A stretch of DNA of 64,000 bases. Origin: Melieria omissa. Lineage: Eukaryota; Arthropoda; Insecta; Diptera; Ulidiidae. Under the pieces are notes generated by a model that searched no databases, had not been told where the DNA came from, and saw only the letters and a list, made by a program, of their open reading frames with translations. Positions within the stretch are counted from its first letter, which is position 1; the number at the start of each line of letters is the position of its first letter. Location of the stretch: assembly GCA_963971225.1 (NCBI GenBank), contig OZ020269.1:96227540-96291539 (forward strand). Reading direction: 5' to 3'. Position numbers and translations under genes: made by a program. This document shows, piece after piece, positions 1 through 11,536 of this stretch.

Positions 1-299
1 CTGCAAAAAGATAACAAATATACAGCTACACGGTACACCAGCGACGCCTGTAAGGGAAAGCGACAACAGCTTCCCAAACCGCTCCTAGCGAAGTCCCCAA
101 CCATCCTGTCCTGTTAGCTTCTTTACATAACAGATGGAGCTATGAGTGGTAGCTCGGAAGCGTAATTCCTAAGGGGCGATAGATGGCAGCCTCACCACTT
201 AGGACTACCAGCGGGAGGCCAATCACCTACCCTGGCAGAAAAGTACAACCGATGAACGTAACCAACACAAGGCAATGTCCCAAGAGGAGTGAACAAGGA
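1..299. other. GC-richer, unidentified, probably transposon-derived stretch
   Basis: This stretch is clearly less AT-rich than the kilobase after it, which suggests coding or transposon origin. The open frame at 183-374 (+) resembles no family I know. The segment abuts a mariner-like N-terminus on the opposite strand, so it may be the debris of a different element. I could not place it. Confidence 0.3.
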
Positions 300-458
300 A
301 AAAAATCGTGCAGGACTGACTACTGCAGTATCAGAAGCATGCACACTGATCACATTTTTAGAGGCCAGACTTGACTTTTCGTCTTTATTGAAGTGAAGTT
401 GTAAAATATGGCGTCTTTTCTCTTTGTTGGTGTCCATCTTTGACGCGTGCTCAAACAA
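300..458 (-). pseudogene. mariner transposase N-terminal fragment
   Basis: Read on the minus strand from 458, the frame begins MDTNKEKRRHILQ and continues with F-N-K-D-E-K and SDTAVV. This is the layout of a mariner transposase first helix-turn-helix, as I know it from the family. The similarity fades after about 45 residues, and no catalytic region follows. A related start (MDTNKEK) occurs at about 26480 on the same strand. It is a relic with no expected function; the outer end of the element was not found. Confidence 0.5.
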
Positions 459-1709
459 AACTGAGTCAAGTAATCACAAATTGGTCTGAGAAGTGATTTT
501 AGTATGAAATAGTATCTTTCGTCTGCCATCTGGCATAACTTAATCGTACATATATAGTCATAGCGAGATATAGATAACTAAAGCCAACCATGGCATATAT
601 ATGTGATTTTTTTCACATGCAATTAATTTTTTCATGTGTTTTGGACTACTGAAAAACTGCTAGTAATATTTGAATAACCAAAAATATTTTCTATAATTTT
701 TTCTTGAATTTCATATTTCAATAAAACTACTCACGAAATGTTTTTAAATGTAAAAAATAACCTGCAACACTTTTGCCTGCATCACCAACATAATCGTGTG
801 TACAAAAATTCTTTTGTTGCTGCTTCAACAATGGATTAGAAAAAATTCCGTTGTCTAGCGTTTTGTTTGCAACGAAGACAGACAAATAACTGTAGCGACA
901 GTAACTACGACACCAGTAATGACAAACGACAAAACGACACCAGCAGCACGTTTAGTGTGAAAGTGGCGCTGCCCACACGCACACATGCACATTAAAAAAT
1001 ACACACAAACACACACACACACACCAACACATTAGCGCAATCATCACTAACGGCATTTAAGGCATTTAAAAAAATCCATACATCCAATTCTACGAATAAG
1101 TGTAAAGCGACATTAGCTGCGACCGGAAATGGCTGCATGCAACAAATTTGGTTTTTTTTTGTATTCCTTCTTTTCATTTCAAATTTCTTGCATTGTTGTT
1201 GTTGTTCCCTATTGACGATTTGATTTAGTTGCCCGTATTGGTGGCGTTGCTTGGTTAAGCTGCTCACTGGCGCATTGCTCACTGCCTCTTATCGTTGCTG
1301 CCAAACGCTGGAAAATTTGTGTATGTCTGCAGAAATTCAAATCTTTCACGTGTGCGTTTTTTTGCGTTTGTATCTATTTTGATTTTGGGTTTTGTATCCC
1401 ACGTTTCAGTTAGACCTTCTTTGTGCCGCACATTTCTGATGGGCCGAAGCATGCAGTGGCGCAACAATGTTGGCAGCATTTTGCGTCGCTTTGTGCACAC
1501 TTTGCACAGCCTTTACTCATACTTGGGTCATGTTGTCGACTTTTGTCACTCCTAGGATTCTTCCTTTGCCCAATTATGCTCTTTGTCAGACTTTGACTGC
1601 CGAACAGTGAAAAGCAACAATGATAGCAATTTTCTATTCATTTGTTAAAGTGCAAAGTTTGGCTGCAAGTTTTGGCTGAAAAACGCTCAAAGGCTTAAAT
1701 AGTTTTCAT
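459..1709. other. no gene seen; simple repeats
   Basis: AT-rich DNA without a supportable gene. It holds a CA-type run near 1000-1030 and short T and GTT runs. The open frames here look like chance frames. Confidence 0.5.
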
Positions 1710-1937
1710 TAGTTACTTGTAGTGGACTATAGTCTGTTTTATTATTGAATTCTGTTTAACATTTTAAATTTAATTAAAATTAAAATTAAATTAAATTTTT
1801 AAAATTTAATATTGGCATAAAATGACTAAAACTCCATCAAGAAATATTGATTTCTTACTTTGCTTTTACGAAACGGCTCAAGATTTTATAGTTTTCAATG
1901 GTTGCGTGTGTAAGAAGTTGACTAATCTTTATTATAT

Positions 1938-2294
1938 TGTTACGAAAATGACTTCTCTAAGTTCGTTTTGGATTGTGATTGAAAATAAAATCACTTTAAT
2001 TACTCAGCGCAGACGCAGTCAAAAACCAACAATCGCTTTATTTACAAATTTACACTTGTTACTATTTTACACTACTTGCTCAAGTCAGACTCGTCCCTCT
2101 GCGCTGCACACTGCTGCGTTTTATACTTGTTTGGTTTATCGCGCCGATGGTTCTTGCACATTCCATTACGATTCGCGAACCATCCCTGCCATATCGGCAT
2201 TATAGCATGTCGGCCGTACTTCAAAGTGCATGCCTAAAAGTATGCTCGTAAAAGCATTCATGCATAGCACAGCACAGAGTGCCTCATCGTTACA
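1938..2294 (-). mobile_element. solo LTR of an mdg3-like Ty3/gypsy element
   Basis: The 357-bp segment starts TGTTACGAAAATGAC and ends CTCATCGTTACA. It is flanked on both sides by ATAT (1934-1937 and 2295-2298), a 4-bp target-site duplication as expected for Ty3/gypsy integration. It is the reverse complement of the LTR at 24741-25123, which is followed by a primer-binding site. No internal region remains, so it arose by LTR-LTR recombination. It lies inside the 150-bp array. Confidence 0.85.
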
Positions 2295-2609
2295 ATATAA
2301 ACGAATTCTGTTTCAAAAACATTAAGTTTTGGAATCTGGTGAGTCTAAAATAATCATGAAATATTCACACTTCACTTCTCTTATACAAAATTAATTTAGA
2401 TTTACTTTTTTTAAATAGTTACATGTTTCAGAAGTGGACTACTTGTTCTAATATAAACGAAATCTGTTAAAAAAATTTAAATATTTGCATAAAATGAATT
2501 AACAGCAATAAAGAAATGTTGACTTCTCTATTTGCTTTTACAAAACGCCTAACAATTTAAAAGCTTTCAAAGGTAACGTGTGTTAAAAGTTGACTACTCG
2601 CTAAAATAT

Positions 2610-2693
2610 TTTTACGAAAATTAGTTTTCTATAGTGTTCGTCTCTCTGGATTGTGCTTGAAAAATAAAATACACAGAGTGCCTCATCGTTACA
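2610..2693 (-). mobile_element. internally deleted remnant of the same LTR
   Basis: The start resembles the LTR start (TTTTACGAAAAT), followed by GGATTGTGCTTGAAAA as in the intact LTRs. It then jumps to the LTR end CAGAGTGCCTCATCGTTACA. About 270 bp of the LTR middle is missing. Confidence 0.65.
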
Positions 2694-3048
2694 AAATAAA
2701 CTAATTATGTCTAAAAAACATGTGATTTCTAATGACTCCATAATCTTCAAAGACTAGTCACTCCTCTTTTCTTATACAAAACGACTTAATAATTAAAAAA
2801 AAAACTGTTTTAGAAGTTGACTACTCTTTGTCATATAATCGAAATTCTGTTTGAAAAACTCGAATCATTTACATCAAATGACTCAAACGCCACTAAGAAA
2901 TGTCGAATTCTCACTTTGTTTTAAGAAAACGCCTAAATATTTTACAAACGAATTCTGTTTAAGAATAAAATTGAAGTTTTACCTGTAATGCATCCATTAT
3001 ACAAAATTAATTAATATTAAATTATTTCCAATAGTTACGTGTCCTAGA

Positions 3049-3170
3049 TAACAAATAAATAAGGAAGGACACCAGTTTTTCCGAAAAATGAAGAGACTCA
3101 CAATGGACCCAACAGAGTCTCCGAGTGGAAGTGCTTGTCGCACAAACCCCTTCCGTAACCTAACCTAACC
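3049..3170 (+). mobile_element. 3' tail of a CTAACC-ended LINE, with target duplication
   Basis: The segment carries CTCCGAGTGGAAGTGCTTG and ends in a TAACC run, as do the LINE fragments at 22537-22896 and 35706-36377. It is flanked by imperfect copies of TACGTGTCYTAGA (3036-3048 and from 3171), which reads as a target-site duplication within the 150-bp array. Only about 120 bp of the element remains. Confidence 0.65.
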
Positions 3171-3562
3171 TACGTGTCTTAGAAGTCAACTTTTCTCTAT
3201 AACATAAACGAAATTTGTTTGAAAAATTTGAAATGTTTTTCTAAAAAGACTCAAAAGCCATTACGAAATATTTCCTCTCCAATTTGCTTTTACAAAATGG
3301 CTGAAGATTAAATAGTTTCCAGTAGTAACAAGTTTCAGAAGTCAACTTATATTTATCACATAATCGAATTGTTTAAAAAAAAGCTATAACGGTGTATAAC
3401 AGATAATTTTTGATTGCAGTACATTATCTTTTCCTCTCTTAGATAATTTTCCTGTCTGTGAGTGATTGATATTTCGACTTTATGATGTGAAAGCTTTCTA
3501 AAACAGGGCTCTTATCTGAAACTTAAAATTCAAAAAGCTTTTTAGTCTACATTAGTGAAGTA

Positions 3563-4129
3563 TAGGGTTTTCCAACAAGAGGTGTTCTTTTGGTATTCAA
3601 AGAAAAATTCCATTTTTTGAGATAAATGATCGGATGTTTATTTCATAATAAAGAGGAAGGTATGCCGTTAATAATAAAAAACAACATCAGTTAAATGGCC
3701 ACCACAACCACGCTCCATAACCAAATCGCAAAGTGGCTGCCCTATGTCCTCGATAGCCTCACGAATTCTATCTTTGAGGTCTTGAACAATATTCTCAGTT
3801 GTTCTTGAGCGACGTGCACGGGTTTTATTTTTCACATCACTAACTTGTCCCAACAGCTCGAATTTTTCCACCAATTTCTGTATTGCGGTCCGACAAGGTG
3901 CTTCACGACTACCCAAAAATGCTTTGGTTTTGCGAACTGTGACTGCAAGATTTTCACCATTTTTGTAGTGAATTTTAATAATTTCAATGTGTTGTTGAAG
4001 CGTGTATCGTTCCATTTTTAGTAATGGCGTAGTTTCTACTTGTCAAATGTCAAAGAATAAAAACTTCAAAAGTGACAGCTACCGAAATGCCGGGTGATTC
4101 AAAATAACACCTCTTGTTGGAAAACCCTA
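3563..4129 (-). mobile_element. internally deleted DD41D (rosa-type) mariner, copy 1
   Basis: The 567-bp element has perfect end repeats, TAGGGTTTTCCAACAAGAGG at the left and its complement at the right. TA target duplications lie at 3561-3562 and 4130-4131. It shares its ends and its N-terminal coding part with 42722-43606 but lacks about 300 bp more in the centre. It cannot transpose by itself, because the catalytic region is gone. Confidence 0.85.
3668..4015 (-). pseudogene. truncated DD41D transposase: DNA-binding domain only
   Basis: The frame opens with MERYTLQQHIEIIKIHY and stays open for 115 codons. Residues 1-75 look like the paired helix-turn-helix N-terminus of this transposase family. 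About residues 76-105 match the family C-terminal part (QDLKDRIREAIEDIG), joined directly after TTENI. The whole catalytic core with its three aspartates is deleted. An expressed product could at most bind the transposon ends. Compared with 42971-43492 the HTH region is nearly identical. Confidence 0.75.
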
Positions 4130-4200
4130 TATTAGCGGAATGAATTTCAACCTAATTTTTACCCAAAAATTGTATAACAGCTCGAACTCTGTTAGAAAAT

Positions 4201-4255
4201 TTAGTTCTGTTGGCCAATGCAGCCGTAGTTCGTATCGCTGGATTATGCCAATATA
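4201..4255 (-). repeat. 55-57-bp dispersed repeat, copy 1
   Basis: TTAGTTCTGTTGGCCAATGC followed by CGTAGTTCGTATCGCTGGAT. The same sequence recurs at 6373-6428 and 12971-13025. On the minus strand all three copies share an open frame containing WHN and ALA-RTKF. Confidence 0.7.
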
Positions 4256-4870
4256 AAAAGCTTTGAAATATTTATCACATAATCAAATTGTTTAAGAAAA
4301 ATTTGAAGTGTTTGTCTAAAAATACTCAAAAACCCCTTACAAAATCATTCACATTTCACTTTTCTTTTAGATGCCAAAACTAAATCTGTTATATATAAAT
4401 ATCTATATTTTTTTTATGTTAAGTACCCGAACGCCAAAAAAGTCTGAGACTTTAGTGGTAATAGTAAAATGTATCAGAAGTGGCCCAATGTCTAATAATC
4501 AAATTCTGAAAAATTTTTTGTTTTTGCCAAAATAGTCAAGAAAAACTATTACATTCTCACATATTCAGCATACTTCATTCTCACTTAGCACATTTTAGAA
4601 GTCAAATCGACTCTGTTTAAATGAATAGAAATGTTTGCTTCAAACAACTCAAGCGGCAGCAACGATTACTAGTACCTTTCCTTAATAAGAACCACTAAAT
4701 ATTTAGTTGTTTCCCATAGTTCAGTGTTTTAAAAGTTCACTGCTGTCTATTTTATAAACAACTTTTGTTTAGAAAACTTTCAACATTTACCTAAAATCAC
4801 TCCAAGCCCATCAAGAAAACGTTCATGCCCTCACTTATCAATCAAAATTTCTCATACTTACATTTAAGCC

Positions 4871-6372
4871 TGAAAGTATGCCACATTTTGAATGTTTAAA
4901 TTAAATTTGCACTCATACTCCCACAAACTCGTATATACAAAATTGCAATTTTCTTAGTATACCTTTAGGCTAACTTGGAACTGTTGTATTCAGTTGCGCC
5001 ACGTACCCATACGTTGCCCAAATCGCTGTTTAAACTTTTACGTTTTAAAACTGACACATTCCTCTAAACTACTGTTGCCATGTTAAAATAATTTATGCGC
5101 ATACCAACCTTCGTCGTTCTTCTTCTCTCTTGACTGCAACGAGCGTTTACATACTTTCGCCTAGTTGAATGTGTTTGCCCAATACAAACGTTTGTTAACA
5201 GAAAATTGAAAATAAAAGGCTAAACACCATAATATATAGCAGTGAGGCAGCATACTGCTACATCCGCTTACACACACATACACATATACACACACACACA
5301 CAGATTCGCTTACAACCACACATTCGTTTCATACACGCTTTAACGCAGACAAGCAAAGGACGTAGGCTGGCAGAAAATTACTATAGCAAATTCTTCTTCT
5401 TCTGAGCGAAAGAGAATTGGGTCGGAAGTTGCATTATAAACACTCAGCCGTCAAAAGTTCTATTAAGCCTCTTGGTTTTGTGTGCAAGTTTTTGTGGCAT
5501 ACTTTTAGGATTTAATCAACGCAAGAGAGAAATTTCTTTTCAGCGTTTTGTTTTCAACAAATTTTGGCACCTTTTTGAAAAGATTTGACTATGAAGTAAG
5601 AGATTTGACTATTTAAAATTGAATATTTCCAATCCGGCTTTTGGTGTCGTTTATCTTTAAACTTTAAAGAGTAAATAGTTTAAGTAAACAACTCAAATAA
5701 ACATTAACGCACTCTTGGAGTTTTCCTGATTTTTTTTAAACTACTGTACAAGTTAAATCAGTCAGTCTGCGCACCTGTGGATCAATGATGGTTTCTATGG
5801 AGTTTCGACTTGACTTAGGCGTAGGCAGTGAAAAATTTCCCAAGTACATTGTCCACGATTGTGATGTGGTTATTTTTTAAGTTTGTTTTTTAGATTAGAC
5901 ATTCGAGTCGTTATTCGGTTATTGGAGCAGATATTGACAGTAAAACACTGTAAAACCCACTGAAGCTTCCAAATTTTACAAAGGCGGCAAGTTTAGGCCA
6001 TGTGTTCAAATTTTAAGGGTCAAGAACAGTCAATTTATGATTTCAATGCATTATTTCTTCCTCTTTTACATAATCTGCCTATCTGTGATTGACTGAAGTC
6101 TATGACTGACTGACTTTATGATGTGAAAGCTGTGCAAAAAAGAGCACCATAGGCCCACTTTAAAAGATTTCTTCTACTACTTGAGATTTTTATTGTTTTT
6201 TCGCGAAAAATTGTTCCTATTTGTTGGCAGAATAGAAATAACTTGTGTTTTATTGTTTACAGATTTTATTGTTTACAGAAAGGTTGTTCAAATTAAAAAA
6301 AAGTTCTTAATCTGCCAACAAATCCTTTAAAAATTGATTAAATGAAATCAATGAAATGTATTGTTACAAAAC
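4871..6372. other. no gene seen
   Basis: AT-rich. A CA run lies near 5270-5300. No coding or RNA gene could be supported. Confidence 0.5.
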
Positions 6373-6428
6373 TTAGTTCTGCTGGCCAATGCATCCGTAG
6401 TTCGTATCGCTGGATTGTGCCAAAATAA
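6373..6428 (-). repeat. 55-57-bp dispersed repeat, copy 2
   Basis: TTAGTTCTGCTGGCCAATGC followed by CGTAGTTCGTATCGCTGGAT; nearly identical to the copy at 4201. Confidence 0.7.
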
Positions 6429-7649
6429 ATAATTGTTAAGTTTTCCTATATTTTCCCAGAGTCATTTTACTTTCACTTCTCTAATTCATTGTTTTACTAG
6501 TCACTGTACTTTTATTTCACTTTTCCATTCCGTGAAAAGTTTGACCATTGCTTGTAAAAACCAAACTGACCCGTTGCCAGCAATTCTGTTCGGAAACTTT
6601 AAAGCAAAGTGAAGCGAGCTGTAAAAGTGAAGTTTTTAAAGCGTCTTCTAAGTGTTTGATGTCTAAATAAAAAAATTAATTTCATAAATATAAATATATA
6701 TATATATATATTCACATAAATATTCTAGAAACATTTTTAAGTTAATAACTTAAATATTACAGAAACATTTTGAGGTCTACTTTTAGGTTTTTACTTTTAA
6801 TTTCTTTTTAGAAATTTTTTTTGTATTTGGTTTGTGAGAATACCTTTTCTGTTTTGGCACTACTGAGCGGTAATGTCATCGTATCAAATAATTTTTAAAT
6901 GCAACAAATTAAAAAAATTAAATAAAGTTTGATTCACATTGAGTTCAACTCATTCCCTGAAAAAAATGTTTTGATTAAAGAGGAAGTGTTAAAGTGTTCG
7001 GCATAAAAGTGAAGTGAAACACTTTGATCGAAGTCAAAACGGCAACGCTGCTCGTCGCACCATTCCCGGCTGCCTTTTATACTTGTCTGCCCGTAGGGTA
7101 ACTCGTTCTCGAACATATCAGCATCGCCTCAAACCATCTATAAATAAATAAATTCCCAAGTCCCCAATCCCCAATTCCCCTAAAAGTATGCAATGCTGAT
7201 GGCACCGATAAAAGCTCGTTCAGTGTGTTAGTTATGTTAGGGGCTCTCAGTTGCTCAGACCCTTGTCGTCACAGTATGAACCCACAAAAAGATCTTCATC
7301 AATGGAATTCAACAATTTTGACTCAATTTTATGATTTTTTTAAAGAAAAGAATTAACAATGATTCGTTGAACTGTGGTTTATATGCTAAATTTCTGTAAA
7401 TCGAAAATCCTGAAAATTTTAAAACAGAATAAGAGCTCAAAGTGCTTCGCTAACTATTAAATCGCTGTGCTTTTAGAAAGCTGTGCAATTCAAACTATTG
7501 CGGTCTGTAATAACAGAAAGCACTATTTCGCCTCAATTCCATATTTGTCGACTTTAAGGCAAAAGTATTATTACATTTTAAAATACATATGTTTTATGTT
7601 ACGTTGAATTGAAATAGAAACCGACGACTTTTATAAGTATGAAACATGT
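6429..7649. other. no gene seen
   Basis: AT-rich sequence with a TA run near 6690-6710. No supportable gene. Confidence 0.5.
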
Positions 7650-8400
7650 CAAATTGAAATTTTGTGCTTGTGTGCATTAGACAGGACTTAGTGTTGTATG
7701 GGGTTAAGAATGAGTTCTTGATGCTGAAGAACCTCTTAGTCTATGGTTTAGTGAAAGAGTACATGAGTCAAAAAGTTTTGTGGCTAAAGTAAAGCTCCAC
7801 AGCTGCTCAGAAGTTGCTCTTGGAGGGTTAAAATTTATGACTGACCCAAACTAGTTTTCCTTGCTGAATATTTCTTTCAAACATACTCATCCCCTATCTC
7901 CAACCCTTGATGGGGCTCCCATACAAAATAGTCATTTTTATAAAATAGGCTCCCACTGCTCCCAGGTTGCCCCCAGATGTATCAAATGTATGACCCACAC
8001 CCATTCATTTTATCTTCCAAATGTTTCTTCCAAACATACCCACCCGCTATCTCCAAGTCTTAAGGGGGCTGCCATACAAAATTTACCATTTTTCTGAAAT
8101 TGGCTCCCACTTGTAAATGTTAGTAGTTAAGTAAGAAAGGAAACATCATATCTCTGAAAATACTGAATCGGTTTGTATGATTTCTTCAGCAATGAACAAA
8201 ATTCTTGAGTACAAAAAAAAACAAAATTAATACCATAAATGTTTACAAATTCACTACCAGAGGGTGTTTCCCATACAATCGGAGTTGTGAGGTGGTCAAC
8301 TTTTGGGTTCCGACGAAGCAATAACTAAAATGTATTGTCGAAATCACATTAAAACTTATAGGTTCTGCATCATCGAAATCAGAAAATCGTACAATAAATC
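7650..8400 (-). repeat. dispersed repeat family, inverted copy
   Basis: Motifs such as CCCGCTATCTCCAAG, GCTGCCATACAAAAT and TTTCTTCCAAACATAC are the reverse complement of segments in 15640-17040 and 44070-44680. Two partial subunits are visible here (7861-7960 and 8030-8110). The family is unclassified and has no clear ends. Confidence 0.6.
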
Positions 8401-8459
8401 ATGTCTAGTGTGCATGCAACATTTTTTTCAATCATTTTTTTTTATCAAAACTTGAATTA

Positions 8460-9083
8460 CAGTCGAGTCCGCGAGTACATTTTTTCTGCTCTTTAGTTGC
8501 AGGTACCGGTTAGTTTTCAGTTAAGCAAACTCTGCTTAAGTGAATTTTTTTAATTGACCATATTGTCACAGCAAACATGCACTAAAAATTTATTTTTTAA
8601 ATTCTGCTTTATATTAAACCAATCAAAATATATTTTCGAAAAATTCGAACGAAAAATAATTCCGGCACATTCGGGTTGAGTGTACTTGGGATGAGGGGAA
8701 AAAAAAAATAAATTCACGTTTCGAAATTTGCTGTCTTTGCAATTTGAAAAAGCCAACTGCGCCAACTAACTTAATCAGCTGATTCACTTAGCAGGGATGT
8801 AAAAATAGGATTAATAGCAAACAGTATTTTAAATTATAAAATGTGGCACAAAATTCTTTCACTTAAGCAGAGTTGAAATTGTGTCAATTTATGTTTTAGA
8901 CCTAAACTATTTTTTCACTTAATCGAATTTTTTAGTTCAGTTCATTTTTTCAGTTGAGCGAAGTTTAAGTTAGTTGAACTAATTTTCAGTAAAAATACTA
9001 AATAAAAATGTGATCTGGACGTCTATTTCAGTTAAGCTGATTTTTCAGTTAAGCGACTTGCAGTTAAATGGTTTTGACTCTAC
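8460..9083. mobile_element. non-autonomous hAT-like element (probable)
   Basis: The left end CAGTCGAGTC and the right end GACTCTACA read as imperfect inverted repeats. Inside each end lie several copies of CAGTTAAGC or GCTTAACTG-like motifs, typical subterminal repeats of hAT elements. No convincing 8-bp target duplication was found and there is no transposase. The call rests on the end motifs alone. Confidence 0.45.
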
Positions 9084-9819
9084 ATTCAAAAACAGTTTGC
9101 AGTTTCGAAATCAGTGACCACTAAGGTCCGATGTCAAAGCCAACAAGAACATTTTGCTGCTGCTTAGTGTAATCGGACAGCACATTCCTGAGCTGTAAGT
9201 CCTTCTAAATCAGAAGATAAGAGAATTTTAGTTTATGAAATTCCAACATCAGAAAATTCTTTAAAAACTCTTTGCGCATATTTCTCCTCTCACCGTTCAT
9301 AGCATCGTTGCCAAGGCATCTTCCACCTTGAGACTTACCCAATGCCAATTTACACTCCCACAACGGTCATTCGCATCACTTTTGGTTTTCGTTCGATTGA
9401 ACTTGGGGATAATGGAAAACGTAAGCCTCAAAAGTGCCCACACTCAGCGCGCGCCTGCTTTGCGCCAACTCTCACCAGCCGTGTCTATACTTCACACTGC
9501 AGCATTGAAGCCTGTAGCGACGAACTCTCGCTGTACACCTCGAAGGACCACGAGCGACGCAAGCGTTTTGTCGAAGAGTGTTGTCAAATTTGTTCGTTTA
9601 TTTCGACAGCTTCTGTCTGCTCTCTCTTTCGCACTCACACTACTCACTTACTTGTGAGTGGCGCTTGGGATGCCACACACTCCATACAGCCAATATTTTT
9701 TACTTAGAAATTTATGCGTGCTGCGAGTGTGTATGTATGTATATGTGTGTATGTGTATGCACATGCTTTCATATTATTTTATTTTGTTTTATTTTATTTA
9801 CACGCTGTTGCTTCTTTAA
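9084..9819. other. no gene seen; slightly GC-richer patch at 9300-9700
   Basis: Overlapping open frames at 9328-9707 were examined as possible first exons. None combines an ATG, a signal peptide and a phase-0 donor. A TG run lies near 9727-9760. Confidence 0.4.
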
Positions 9820-10236
9820 CACTAGAAAGACCATTGCGGTCATTGTGACACTTTTTCATTTTAAATTTGTATAGCCTTTGATATTTCTATCAACTTTGCT
9901 TTGGTGACTTTTTATTTTATCGTGGAAAATATTATATTTAAAAAAAATTTATTTATTAGTTTGCTTTTTTTATTTTATTTGTTTTAATTTAATTTAATTT
10001 AATTTAATTTTATTTTATTTTATTTTATTTTATTTTATTTTATTTTATTTTATTTTATTTTATTTTATTTTATTTTATTTTATTTTATTTTATTTTATTT
10101 TATTTTATTTTATTTTATTTTATTTTATTTTATTTTATTTTGTTTTATTTTATTTTATTTTATTTTATTTTATTTTATTTTATTTTATTTTATTTTATTC
10201 TGTGATTTCGCCGGCAAACTTGCGGTCTTTCTAGTG
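9820..10236. mobile_element. piggyBac-type TTAA mini-element swollen by a microsatellite
   Basis: TTAA sits on both sides (9816-9819 and 10237-10240). The ends are inverted repeats, CACTAGAAAGACC left and GGTCTTTCTAGTG right, resembling the CCCTAGAAAG-type ends of piggyBac elements. There is no transposase. More than half of the 417 bp is a (TTTTA)n array. Confidence 0.8.
9975..10199. repeat. (TTTTA)n microsatellite
   Basis: An almost perfect run of TTTTA units, about 40 copies, with a TTTAA variant at its left edge and a single G substitution near 10142. It lies wholly inside the TTAA mini-element. Confidence 0.95.
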
Positions 10237-11536
10237 TTAAGCAATTGTTTTTTTTTTTTGTATACGTGCGTTGGTTTTTGTTTTTTCATTTCCTTTACTC
10301 GTTTGCTATTTTCGCACTGAAGGCAAATATTTATAAGCCATGTTTGCTATTTTTCGCCTACAAGCGCCATCCAGGTTCCCCTAAACCGATGCGTTCGGTT
10401 ATTTGTTGCTGTGCGCTTATATGTTGTTGTTGCTATTGCTATGTTGTTGGTTTTGCATCTTGGCGCACAGTTCGAGTATTTTTTGGTTGAATTACCTTGG
10501 CAGAACATTTTTCGCGCGCCCATGTCTGTCCGTCCGTCTGTATGTATGTCTAGCTGTGTGTGTTGTGTGTTTTTGTGAATACATGGGGGTGTGGGTGTGT
10601 GTGTGTGCGTGGGCTCTATGCATCGTTGATAAGCTGTGCAGCCAATTTTTGTTATTGTAATTGTGTTTCCTTCCTTGTTGTATTATTTTTTGTTTTTTCA
10701 TTGATTTTGTTGTTGGCTATCGCTGATTGAAGTTTGCTGTCGATTTGTTGATGCTTATGAGTGTTTGTTATTATTTTGCTCGACTGGCAAATCAATTGAT
10801 TTGGTCACCAACATTGAGCGCATTTTAATTAAATTTTAATTCAACTTATTTTCATCTGAATTGATTTGCTTTGGTTTTTTTGCTCTATATTTTTGCTTTA
10901 TTTTATTTTTTGCTTTGCATTTCTTCTGTATTTTTTCTTCTGTGAGTATTTGAAGGTCGTTTTTTTTTGCTTTTATTGTTGAATGAATTTCATTCATGCA
11001 GAATATTGATTTGTTTTTTGAATTTTTTGGTCTTTACTGTGTTTGTTTCAACATTTTCATTGCCTTGGAAACATGTAACTTGAGCAGAGTTTTTGATTGT
11101 TTTTGTGATTTCTTTTTGGTCTCCTTATTCATGGTTCACTTTAGGCGTAATGGAGTATTGATTGCACTTAATTGGCGGTTAGGTAATTGATTTTGATTAA
11201 TGTTTGCAAGTCAGATGAGTTGAGTCCAAAAGTATGCAAGACAAATGAGTTTTCATTCAGCATGAAATCATTTATGAAAATAATCATAAATTATTTCATT
11301 TATGAAAATCATTTCAATTATCAATCAATTGTCCACCTTAAGTCTCAAGGACTCACTACGAACTTTTTCTTCTATATGTTCTCTAAGTTTTTGTTTTGTG
11401 TATCATGGAAAAGTAAGTTTCTGCTTAAGTGACGTCTACATATGTAGAGCGTGTTGTAGAGGGAGTTGTATAGATGTCATATTGTGTCCTAAAAATAAGT
11501 ATATTTAAATTATATTCAACTATATTGAATGTTGTA
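10237..11536. other. no gene seen; T-rich and TG-rich
   Basis: T-rich sequence with GTT and TGTG runs (about 10555-10605). Leucine- and cysteine-rich frames here come from these runs. Confidence 0.45.

Larger units (their letters stand above)
1710..4870. repeat. degenerate tandem array, unit about 150 bp, broken by insertions
   Basis: The same order of short motifs recurs many times: GTTACGTGTTTTAGAAGT, GACTACT, ATAAACGAAATTCTGTTT, GCATAAAATGACTCAAA, AAGAAATGTTGA and TTTGCTTTTACAAAACG. Copies are visible near 1710, 1893, 2408, 2562, 2799, 3030, 3171, 3312, 4260, 4460 and 4720. The units are strongly diverged, so the array is old. It has been split by a solo LTR, an LTR remnant, a LINE tail and a DD41D mariner derivative, each leaving array sequence on both sides. 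No coding potential is seen. Confidence 0.7.

Noticed and set aside
9328..9707. Possible Nplp1 first exon with the donor-like GTAAGC after ATGGAAAAC
   Set aside because: The only in-frame ATG is three codons before the donor, so no signal peptide can be encoded.
10245..10660. Hydrophobic frames that look like signal peptides
   Set aside because: They arise from GTT and TGTG runs; no phase-0 donor that would fit Nplp1 was found.
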